Assembly: GCA_022266195.1 (NCBI GenBank)
Contig: WHVY01000004.1
Coordinates: forward strand, 389,501 to 453,500
DNA length: 64,000 nt
Origin: Tetranychus cinnabarinus
Lineage: Eukaryota; Arthropoda; Arachnida; Trombidiformes; Tetranychidae
Reading direction: 5' to 3'
Part shown: positions 1 through 9,300 of the stretch, in pieces
Position numbering within the stretch: position 1 is the first letter of the stretch
How the letters are laid out: each line of letters opens with the position of its first letter
Notes under the pieces: model-generated
What the model was told of the DNA's origin: nothing
The model's input: the letters and a program-made list of their open reading frames with translations, nothing else
Database searches by the model: none
Position numbers and translations under genes: made by a program

Positions 1-843
1 AAGGATACAAACAGCTGATTTACCAGCAGGATTCATTAAAAATTCTTTGCAATTTTTACGGGCAGGATCACTAGATTCGGTATGTTTTGGAAGAGGAAAT
101 TTGATTAGTTTAGTTCCTTCTGGCAGTGATGGTCTTTGTTCCATTTTTTTCATTTGGATATGTTTTCTCCGGTCAGCCCAAGTTTTAAATTTACGTACTG
201 TAATCTCTTCAAATTCAAAAACATTACTACAATAATCACGAATTGCAAGGAAATCTAAAGATTTCTCTTTCTTCGCCTCAGCTACACTTTCGACTTTTCC
301 TAGAATAGGAAGTTGGCTATTACTTTCATTGTGAGTTTCTTCTACTTCATTTGACTTTTCTTTCTCGACTTCTCGTTTATAAGCTAGACATGGAATAGCT
401 GAGATAGGAACTTCGTGTTTTCTGGCACTTCCTGGACCCAAATAATATGGCTTGGCCAACGTACAGACTCTTGATTGTTTATGAAGATAAATAGGCATCC
501 CACTAAAGTGTGTAACTTCAATCCAACCTTCTGGAAGCATTTCAAAATAGTCTTTATCTCTTTTTTTCAAAACAATCTTTTTACGCTCTTCATGTCCCGG
601 ACCGGAATGTAGATGCCTAGAATCAGCACTTCCTTTCTTTAGACTCTCTTCCAACATATCATCAATTGTATCTAAGGGTATATCCGAATCAGAATCATGA
701 TATTGTTCCCAATTTTCATCATTTGAAATGGCTTCTTCTGAGGAGTATCCATTATTTTGCTCCAGCGTTTCATCACTTATTTTCTGCTTTTTGGGAACAG
801 ATTCTTCAGAATCTTCAGCTTTACGAACAACTGACAATGACAT
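1..843 (-). CDS. pasha: Pasha/DGCR8, microRNA Microprocessor subunit (5' part, runs off window)
   Basis: This is an uninterrupted 281-codon frame read leftward from the ATG at 843, with an in-frame TAG upstream (861-859); it continues past base 1. The first 100 residues are acidic and low in complexity. A WW-type region follows (LPEGWIEVTHFSGMPIYLH), then RPYFLG-like PYYLGPGSARKH and the SAIPCLAYK segment. Next come VFEFEEITVRKFKTWADRR and EFLMNPAGKSAVCIL, which is where the first double-stranded-RNA-binding domain begins in the family. This order is characteristic of DGCR8/Pasha, the nuclear partner of Drosha that binds heme and primary microRNA hairpins and positions cleavage. The double-stranded-RNA-binding domains themselves lie outside the window. 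No intron is seen in this part. Codon use is AT-rich like the neighbours. I regard the family assignment as secure; orthology to the Drosophila gene is inferred. Confidence 0.93.
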   Translation of the reverse strand, partial: MSLSVVRKAEDSEESVPKKQKISDETLEQNNGYSSEEAISNDENWEQYHDSDSDIPLDTIDDMLEESLKKGSADSRHLHSGPGHEERKKIVLKKRDKDYFEMLPEGWIEVTHFSGMPIYLHKQSRVCTLAKPYYLGPGSARKHEVPISAIPCLAYKREVEKEKSNEVEETHNESNSQLPILGKVESVAEAKKEKSLDFLAIRDYCSNVFEFEEITVRKFKTWADRRKHIQMKKMEQRPSLPEGTKLIKFPLPKHTESSDPARKNCKEFLMNPAGKSAVCIL

Positions 844-1126
844 GATGATAATTTTGAGCTAGATGGTGATGATGATGATGATGATAATGATAACTGAATG
901 ATTAACTAGGATAAAAACAACAAATGTGATGAGATTGACTTTTTTAAATGCTGTGAGAGCTAAATAGCCAGAAGTAGGATCAAATCCTGGATTCGATATC
1001 TATCTATCAACTGGCTTATTGCTTATCAACCAATTTAATTGAGCAGAATTGTATGAAAAAAGTAAATTTTGTCACTTTTGGAATCAGTATTTATATCAAA
1101 GTCACTTCGATTATTTTTTAAATAAA
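844..1126. other. Short intergenic/promoter region with GAT microsatellite
   Basis: This gap lies between the start codons of pasha (minus) and the small plus-strand gene. It contains a (GAT)n-like microsatellite at about 862-892 and otherwise AT-rich sequence. It probably holds both promoters. An AG at 1045-1046 followed by an open frame could mark the acceptor of an unseen upstream exon of the plus-strand gene. Confidence 0.5.
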
Positions 1127-1389
1127 ATGGATTTAAAAATCTTGGGAAAAATACTGACAATCCTAAGAAAATATCAAGTTAAGATAAAAAATCCTTCTGG
1201 TCAAATAGCCCCAGAGACTAAATATCCAGAAATTTCTGGCTCTATCACTTTAAAACAGTTTTGAAATGTTTGGCTTGGGACGATTTAGATGATACTAATT
1301 TATTTATTATTGAAGTTCTGTACAAAATAACAAATCATTTGAAGTCTTTAACCAGAAAACAAGTTAAAACACCATCTGTTATTAAATAA
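1127..1389 (+). CDS. Small two-exon gene of unknown function
   Basis: I do not recognise the product. The frame from ATG 1127 reads MDLKILGKILTILRKYQ and on to NPS, with exon 1 ending at 1199. A 59-nt intron (1200-1258, GT...AG) joins in phase 1 to VLKCLAWDDLDDTNLFIIEV, and the protein ends TPSVIK at the TAA 1387-1389, about 67 residues. The open frame extends upstream to an in-frame stop at 1040, so a 5' exon spliced at 1047 is possible and would add about 26 residues. An AATAAA motif overlaps the stop codon. The gene is divergent from pasha and convergent with the nuclear receptor, with about 220 bp between stop codons. Evidence for a gene is the clean joined frame, the small intron and the coding-like composition; there is no homology support. 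It could instead be the 3' end of a larger gene or chance. Confidence 0.4.
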
Positions 1390-1608
1390 AAAAACTATTT
1401 ACAAATGACAACAACAATTTACAATCATTTTAGGTAATTATTGACATTAGCATTAGCTAAACATTAGCTGCCAGCTTTAATTGGACTGAGAATAATTCCC
1501 ATAATTAAATTCCATTGAACCCTTTACTGAGTGTTAACTACAATATTTGGCAGTCAAACGATGAAACGATTAATAAGTTATGATAAGATAATAAAGTTAA
1601 TAAGATGA
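1390..1608. other. Convergent 3' intergenic region
   Basis: This is AT-rich sequence between two stop codons on opposite strands. I see only probable 3' untranslated sequence here. Confidence 0.5.
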
Positions 1609-1777
1609 TTATAAATAATAATATCCGTTTGAATTAAACTGGCGCTGTTGCTGGGTAAATATCAGTCTGTTGGTTAAATTGATTAAATCGAAGAGTTTAA
1701 CTCGCGCTTGATACGGTGAACCACATTGAGATTCAAGATAACGTCTCAATAGTTTGATATACAACTGCCGTTCCTTC
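1609..1777 (-). CDS. Nuclear receptor exon 4 (LBD helix 9-10 and C-terminus)
   Basis: The exon is joined in phase 2 after a TTGCAG acceptor. It encodes RKERQLYIKLLRRYLESQCG and helix 10, and ends at the TAA 1611-1609. No activation-function-2 motif of the usual type is visible before the stop. Confidence 0.8.
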
Positions 1778-4249
1778 CTGCAATAGAGCAATGTGAAAGT
1801 CAATAAACTATTCAGTAAAATTGAATTATAATTATTTACCTTATAGTGAGAGAATTTCGCAAATTATGAAGATCAGGATTGTACAAAATGACGGCAATCA
1901 AGACGCAAATAACTTTTGGATCTTTAACCAAATGATTAACAAGTGAATAGTCAATAGCAATCATAGACGTGTCCAGTTTGGGTTGATCACCAATCTGATT
2001 TAAAAACAGAAATGCTTTTCGATTAGACAAATCATTAAATAATACATTTTTTATATTAAAATTGTTTCAAGTAATTCGTAATTCGGTTTAATCTTTATTC
2101 AATCTGATCAATGTTGATCTTTCGTAATCTGTAAAACTCTCTTGGTGATTCGATGATAAGACTGATTTCCAGGAATTATGCCAATCTATCTAATAACAAT
2201 AAACTAACAAGAATAACAAAATCATAAATGCCAATCTAAATGGTTTTTGATTTTTGTTGGTTTTATGAGATTAAACAACAATCATTCAAATGGAAACCTA
2301 TGATCAACGTTTATAACGGTCTTCTGATTATGAACATTCCAATACAAAAAATTACCTGAGATCGAATTTTTGATTTGATTTTGATGAAAATGTCTTAAAT
2401 GTCTCAATTGTCGAAGGACATACAAGATACGAAAGATACAATTGAAAGGAGTTCACAACAACTCAGAGTCTCATTACATTGTAACCATGCATTGGTTTAT
2501 TTTTGATAAATCATCTAATTGTAAGATAATGTTAATTTTAAGTCGATCAATTGAAGTGTTTATGATTACTTGTTTCTATGAACCGTTCATTAACTTGTCG
2601 AAGGACATCAAACTGAAACTTTTCACAAAACATTTCAATTTAATTATGTTAAAATTGAAAATCAATGTGTCAAGTCAAGAAAGACATTAGTGATATCTAA
2701 TCATATTTTTTTTATTGATGATTAATTCCGAGTATATCTTGCCACTTTGCTTCTGTTCCGAGAAACAAGATTTCATTGCGATATAAAAATTTCCCCGGAT
2801 TCAGGTCATGCAGAATTCATCAGAAATCACAGATTAAAAGAGTTGTAATTTTTCTGTTCTCAGTGCAAAACAAGTGAACTTAACTTCTATCTAATCGCAT
2901 CTGATGTTGAGTGATTTCATTGTTCCATTTGCCTGTTGACAACTTTATTTTTATGTTTGCTTGTGTAATGAACAATTTTTGTAGGTAAAATTGATAATAA
3001 ATTGATATAAAATGGAAATTAAAATTACCTCATTTTTGGCAGTTGAAAGGGTCGAGAAATGCTTCTCAACCGACAAAATGACGGGAAAACTAAACTTAAC
3101 CAAAGTAATTTGATCATCGAGGCACATGTCGCAGAAAAAAGATAAACTTCTGCATCCAGATATCAGCTTCTCCAGATTAATATCAGTGAATTGAATAATT
3201 GTTTCAACAGAGACATTTTCATTTCTAGGTAAAGGTTGACTGAAGGAATAAAAAGCTTCAACAACCCTTTCAATAGTCTTTATCTCTGTTAAGCTTAGAG
3301 ACAAATCCTGGCAACCATTTTTATCTTCACAAACCGAATTGAATTGCAACTTCGGGTTAATTTGCTCTTCCAAGCTCTTTTCCATAACCTCAATATCCTG
3401 GTCATCAGAGGCTTTTGCTTCAACATTGACTTCATTGCTGGCAAGTTGACATGAATCCAACCTGGAACCATTCATGATTACACTGACTGGTGTAGGAGAG
3501 TCACAATTAGTTGATTTTACTGATCCTTGCATCGAGTCAGTTTGGTCTAAACTTGGTTGACTGAGAAACTGTCCTTTATTGGTTGATGCACAAAATGAAA
3601 ATGATTGAATGTTCACAGGTTCACTATCAGTTGAAATATTTTGTTGCATTGGATAAGAGTTTAATGGGTTTGAGAAATCTTGAGTAAAACTTTTTGATGA
3701 GCTGTTTGATGATAATGATTCGGCTGTTTGACTCGTTGATGAAATTGAATCCCAATCTTGTAACATTTCTGTTGAATCGTAATAATTTGAACTCTTCGGG
3801 AGTTCATTTCTGTTTCCTTTTTTCTGGTCACTTGCAGGGAAAATGGGTTTATCGAAAGAGAAGCAATCATTCGACTGTTCAGACAAAAGACACATTAGGA
3901 GAGACTTTTGTTTGGCCAGTTTTCTTATTCGATTTCGATGCATACCAACTTGGAAACATTTAACCAGTCGACATTTACGACAGCCTTTTCTGGTCATTCG
4001 ATCAATGGGACAGTCATTGTTGCGTGGACATTGCAGTTCCTAAATAAAATAAGTGGTTAATGAAAAGAAAATCAAAGTTTCAAAAAAAGAAAATATTCTT
4101 CAACTTACATCCAATCTGTAGATATTGCGACTGAAGAAATATTTACATGGTTCACAGGTAAGAATGTCGAAGTTATAACCGGATGCTCGATCGGAACAAA
4201 CACGGCAAACTGGATAATCGTTTGTTGCTGTTGCTGCTTTTGCTGCCAT
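1609..4249 (-). CDS. Nuclear hormone receptor, HR96-like (NR1J-type)
   Basis: Four coding exons join in phase: 4249-4109, 4039-3029, 1994-1840 and 1777-1609, giving 1,476 nt and 491 residues. Residues 15-70 are a complete two-zinc-finger DNA-binding domain with all eight cysteines (C15, C18, C32, C35, C51, C57, C67, C70). The GYNFD..TCEPCK sequence around the P-box resembles HR96, although HR96 normally has ESCKA. Next comes a 200-residue Ser/Gln-rich hinge. The ligand-binding domain shows the helix 3-5 signature (CDMCLDDQITLVKFSF), a helix 8-9 segment (VICVLIAVILYNPDLHNLR) and a helix 10 region (SPYQARVKLFDLINLTNRL). The protein stops at SNGYYYL with no recognisable AF-2 helix. Exons 2 and 3 join directly in phase 0, but this stretch is shorter than usual. 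An open frame at about 2710-2810 (NEILFLGTEAKWQDILG) may be a missed exon, although I see no acceptor for it. The role is a ligand-regulated or orphan transcription factor, possibly in xenobiotic or lipid response. Confidence 0.85.
1840..1994 (-). CDS. Nuclear receptor exon 3 (LBD helices 7-9)
   Basis: The acceptor is TTTTTAAATCAG and the donor is GTAAAT; the exon enters in phase 0 and leaves in phase 2. It encodes IGDQPKLDTSMIAIDYSLV through VICVLIAVILYNPDLHNLR, which matches the helix 8-9 pattern of nuclear-receptor ligand-binding domains. Confidence 0.8.
3029..4039 (-). CDS. Nuclear receptor exon 2 (second zinc finger, hinge, first half of LBD)
   Basis: The exon has 337 codons between a TTTAG acceptor and a GTAATT donor after GAG (phase 0). 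It begins with the second zinc finger and the C-terminal extension (GMHRNRIRKLAKQK). It then runs through a Ser-rich hinge into ligand-binding-domain helices 1-5. Confidence 0.85.
4109..4249 (-). CDS. Nuclear receptor exon 1 (first zinc finger)
   Basis: The exon encodes 47 residues from the ATG at 4249 to the GTAAGT donor (phase 0). It carries the first zinc finger, CRVC...CEPC, and the recognition helix KYFFSRN. The P-box reads E-P-C-K-Y, an unusual combination. Confidence 0.85.
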
Positions 4250-6042
4250 TTTGGTTGTTAAATGTTGTTCAATCATAGATTGGATTGAAAAGTAGGATTA
4301 TTGCTAGTAAATGATTCAAGAGGAGGAAAAGTGCTAATTGTTCAGTTTGGTACGATGAGCTGGATTAACTTTTCATTAGTCACTTTACATTGATAATGAT
4401 GTTTCCGTCATCAGTGTTGACTTAACTTGAATAGACGATTTACAAAGGCAAACATTGATCAAAAAAGGTACTTAATTTTTGTTAATTGTTATTATTATCA
4501 CTTTTGATAATTGGTTGTTATTTCGATTGATACAGATGTTTCTAAAGAATCCATGCTTCCACAACGCCTGACTTGAGTGCATAAAAATTGTACTCAATAA
4601 TCACAAAAACATCAAAAGTATCATTAAACCTTGGACAACCGTTACAATTACAACTCACTTTCAAAGTTACAAGAATGTAAACCGTTGTAATTAATTAATC
4701 AGAATTGTTTAATAATATATTCATAAATCTCTATGCATCTTAAGTATTTGGTAATGATTAGAGTTTCAAGTAAACTGTACTTATCAAGTGATTGTTTGGT
4801 ATGATGAGTCCACGTGCACGAATGATAGTCTTTTTATACTGAAAGGAGTCGCATGACACCTGCTGTATCAAACTGGTTTCAATGAAAAAAAGAGCCAATT
4901 TTTATTGCGTTCAAACATCATCCAAGGTTTTTATTAACAAAATATATTGAACCTAATGGTACATTCGTATCATAAAAAACATATGCAGATAAAAATGATA
5001 TTGAAAACGGGACGTAACGGACTGCAATTGTAAATGACATTGGATTACCCTAGAATAAGAAATTATGACACTTGAAACATAATTAGATCAAAGTTAAAAT
5101 ATGTCGTCGTTAGCTTTTATCATTGCAGAAATTCGTTGAAAAGCTAGTTGAACGATCAGTAAATCTTTCTCAAATCAGTTGCTGCAAAACAAAGATAAAG
5201 CTGTAGTTTGAACAAAATTATCTTTCGTTGATTTGTTGCTAGAGAAGATGAAATTTTTAATCCCCGTTTCCTCATAATCAGACTTTAAATATCATTAAAT
5301 ATCATTAACTATGTATTAGTGAATAAAATGCGAGGATCTCAAAAATGTCCTGTTCCTAACATCTTTCTCATTGGAACTTTTAATGTTCCATTGTTTGGAC
5401 CAACGCGGTTTGAACAATTGTTGAATCGGCCACGGCCATATTGTATGCTCAATGGATTCAGCGCCTACTATTAAGTAAGCGTTATGACTCAGAGTAGAGG
5501 AGGTCTTTTTTGTGACTGCCAAAGAGAAAAGGGAAAGAAAAAGGGAAAATTAAAACAAACACTGAAGACTAGATTGTGTCTATTGAATGCACTTTTTACT
5601 TAAAAGTGCGGATTTAGGATCGCTAGCAAGAATTAGCACAGTTTTTTACACAAGTTCTCTCATTTATTTTTCGCTTGCCCCATTCAAAATCATCATTTTA
5701 ATATTTAATTTTTGGCAACATTTTTTTCAATTGTTCCAGGGCTAACATGAGAAGTAGCCAATGGATCATGGATTGTCCTTGTAAATTATGACCGCGATTC
5801 GCACGCACGCAATATCTTCAGTTATGCCATTAAAGGTTCCGGTTACTGCCGATATCATTTCACCATTCCATTCCAATCTCTTCATTTGAAATGAACTTGA
5901 AAAATATCTCAAGTTTTCTGGTCAATTTACTTCTCAGCTTCATTTTGATACTTCTAAATCTGTTAATTTTGATTGTAGATGGCATTGTCATCTTGGAATT
6001 AAAGTTATATAAATGAAATCTAATTTGATATTTTATTGTCAT
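4250..6042. other. Intergenic region between nuclear receptor and agrin
   Basis: This region holds the 5' flank of the receptor and the 3' flank of agrin, both on the minus strand. It contains no convincing gene. A 48-codon plus-strand frame at about 5328-5474 (MRGSQKCPVPNIFLIG...) has somewhat higher GC but no recognised homology. Two poly(A) signals for agrin (AATAAA read on the minus strand) lie at 6047-6042 and 6037-6032. Confidence 0.6.
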
Positions 6043-6372
6043 TTATTGTTCTTGAGGAATATCAGAAGTACAATCGATTGAATAATCTGGGGAATTGCAT
6101 TTACAGGTATAATGATTGAATTGTGGGACACAAACTGCATTTGATGATGAACAAGGATTAGGTGATTCACAAGGAGGCCCAACATATTTGGCAACATTAT
6201 AAATCTCAATGGCACGGTCAAGTAAATCATCCCAAACATGTCCATTAACCACAATCCTTTGAATAGCTCCGTTAAATCCTTTGCTAATGTTAAACTCTCG
6301 GTGAGTTGAGTGTGAACCAGGAATTGATCCAATATAAAATGGTTGGTCCAAGTTAAGCTCACTTAAATTGGT
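6043..6372 (-). CDS. agrin: Agrin exon 15: end of LamG2, final EGF, stop
   Basis: The exon has 330 nt in phase 0 after acceptor TTATTAG. It encodes TNLSELNLDQPFYIG, KGFNGAIQRIVVNGHVW and a six-cysteine EGF (C-ESPNP-C-SSSNAV-C-VPQFNHYT-C-K-C-NSPDYSID-C), and ends PQEQ with a TAA. In vertebrate agrin this EGF is followed by LamG3. Here two poly(A) signals overlap or follow the stop codon. Confidence 0.92.
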   Translation of the reverse strand, partial: TNLSELNLDQPFYIGSIPGSHSTHREFNISKGFNGAIQRIVVNGHVWDDLLDRAIEIYNVAKYVGPPCESPNPCSSSNAVCVPQFNHYTCKCNSPDYSIDCTSDIPQEQ

Positions 6373-9300
6373 CTAATAAGGTGAAAGTGAAGAGACGAGA
6401 AATCAAATTAATTATAATTATTTCAACATTTTTTTCTCGTCATTATTTTCATTTTACTTCTCGTGACTTGGAAATTCAATGAGTGAATCCCTGAGAATCA
6501 AATAAATGGCTTTCATCATTAAAAGAAGCAACAACGCAATTGAAAGATCAATTGATTAATTTTCATTGAAAACCTTTCCTCACCATTAGACATAATAAAA
6601 GATAAAAGATGAAATTAAATCTAAAAACCAACCGTCAGCCTGATCATCTCTAAGCAATTTGTTTTAATCGTTAATCTCACATCGAGTGACCCTTAAACAA
6701 GCCTAAATGGCGATCAACACTAAAATTTTTTCCATCGCCTAACCATTAAAAGTAAAACCAACCTTTGCTTCACCATAAACCATTGAGTGTTGATCCAACT
6801 GAAGACCTCCTTGCTTACGATTCCTTGTGATTCTCACTGAATGCCATTCACCAATTGATATCTTGGATTCACTTCTGTATTCAATCAATAAATGAAAAGT
6901 TATCGAGATTAATCACAGTTCCACTGGATTACAATAACTGATAGCCAGTCGACTTACCTTAAGGTAACAAGGCCACTTGAAGGTGCATTTAATGTTAGCC
7001 AAAGTTGAATGGTAAAACAGAGAAAAAAGAAATCAATTATTTCTAAAGTCTATCCAATAGATTGATGCATAAATGATTGCATTGAAATTTATGGTAATCA
7101 TCTGTAAGGCTAATTGTTATACATTTTATTGTTGTAAATGTATACAAGATTGGCTTCCATTTGGATCCATTAGTTTAATTTATTATCTTTTATTAACCCA
7201 ATTGTCAAAACTCGCAAAAAAGTTGAGTTGATTCGCAGGAATCTTTTGCTTTTTAGGAGTTAACTTTGGCTAATTGTGATTTTGATGAATATTAAGGGTT
7301 AATTACTGTTTGCTTACCTTTCGCTAGGATTAATGGATCCTAAGTTGAATGAAAATTGAATAAAACTATCAACAATGTTTAACGATATAAAATCTCCTTT
7401 TGCATGAGATGAATGTTGTCCATTATAAAATAACAAGCCATTTATATCTCGAGATAGAAACCATATTTCAATGATAAATGTTTGAGCAATGTTTTGAAGA
7501 GTTGGTAAGGTTAGGTAAGAAGTTTCAACAAAATCAGGAATGAAAGCGTTTTCAGTTTTTCTTTGAGCTGATTAGATGGAATAAAGAGAGTAAAATGTTA
7601 CTAAACAATTAAAAACTTGAATGGATTCGTTAAAAGATGATTGAATCAGTTTAATCTTTCAATGGTTCTGAAACATTTCAAATGATTGAGGAAATAATTT
7701 TAATCGTCTTTTTGAGATTTCCCGGCTTCTTCTGTTCTTCATTTCAAAAGCTAATAATATTATCGCTCCTATTAATAGAAACTTTTCAATACACTTTGAA
7801 TTGTATTCACAAGAAGAAAAGTTGAAAGTTCTTTTCATAGAATCCTTCATTTTTCAGTTTTCACAGCAATTCAATGCGAAATTTCGCCCTTTCATGAACT
7901 CAAGGCATCTATGATAAAATTTGGCTTTCTTACTATTTCCTTGACATTAGACATTTGAAAATTTTAGAAAACTAGATTTTTGATCGAAAGCATTATTTTA
8001 AATGGCAAATCTTGAACAGTTTTTGAAGCTCTAATAGTTTTATTGACTATGAAAGAGAGACTGTAAAAAATGAGACAAAGTAACGAACTTTGATTTGACC
8101 TGAGAAAGAACAGAACTTGAGTTTTCTAGCATTTTCGTTCTTTGAACGGACAACAATAAGTTGATTTGAATGCATGTGAAAGCAAAGATTATAATCGAAA
8201 CACAAATGGGTCGAAAATTTGAAGCAAATTGAAATTTAGTGACTGTGGCTTTGAAAGGCGATTGAATGTAACAAAAGTTATTTCCAAATTTTACTAGTAA
8301 TCACTTAATTTGATTTGATCGCTTTTCAACTTAAAGTAATGACCGTAATTACCATTTAAACATAGTTCGAGGCTATTATCGTCTTGTGGACAGAAACAAG
8401 AGAAACCTTGATTGAAAGGTAATGAGGCACAAACAGTATCTTTGATACAAGGATTGTTATCCATTGAGCAAATGTTATCACCAATTGTAAGTTTACAGGT
8501 TTCACCGGTATAACCAGGTTTACATTTACATGAACTTGAAATGGAACCATCAGTTGAGGAAATTAAAGGTAAGCAAGTTCCACCATTGTGACAGTAATTA
8601 ACTGATGAAGATAATCTTTGGACGGATGAACCAGAGCAAGGCATATCAAGGCAATCAATTACATTGACACTTCGTAAAATGGTAGAAGTTGAAGGGTCAA
8701 GAATGTCTTTTAGACGTAAATTTTTATCCACATTGAAGCGATAAAGGCAACCAATGAATGCTGATCTAAGGCCAATATTGTTGTAGACATTGGATCGATT
8801 AGTTGAGATCCAACCGAGGTACAAGTTTTCAGCCAAATCAAGGCTTTTCAGTGAACCTGGCGAGGAACCGGTAACATCGGGTTGCCCTTCAACACTGAGA
8901 ATACCATCTTTATGGTAACGTTTAGCTACAACCCGCACAGTCGAACCAATAACGATTGGCTCTTTGGAACGTAAAATGACCATACCAGATCCAAGATCAT
9001 AACGAAATTCAATATGACCTATTAATGGAAAGAAACAAAATCTATTTTTAAAGCAACTTTTCATTCCATCTTTTTCATTCTATTCAATTTATCCGAATCT
9101 CAGAAGATTTTTTAATGCATTTGAGATGAAAGTCAAAAATTGATAAAAATGTTGAAAAATATTTTCTTCAAATTGGCTTTTCTCACAAAACCACTGAAAA
9201 GGTAAAATTGACTGAAAATGTGTCAATCTATTGATTAGTTGGTAATCATGTAATAATAATTAACTGCTAAGGAGACATTAAATTACAAGTTGTTGAATGG

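Noticed and set aside
5316..5522. Minus-strand frame and the opposite plus-strand MRGSQKCPVP frame
   Set aside because: Both read the same moderately GC-rich patch; neither shows a family motif or exon borders, so no gene is called.
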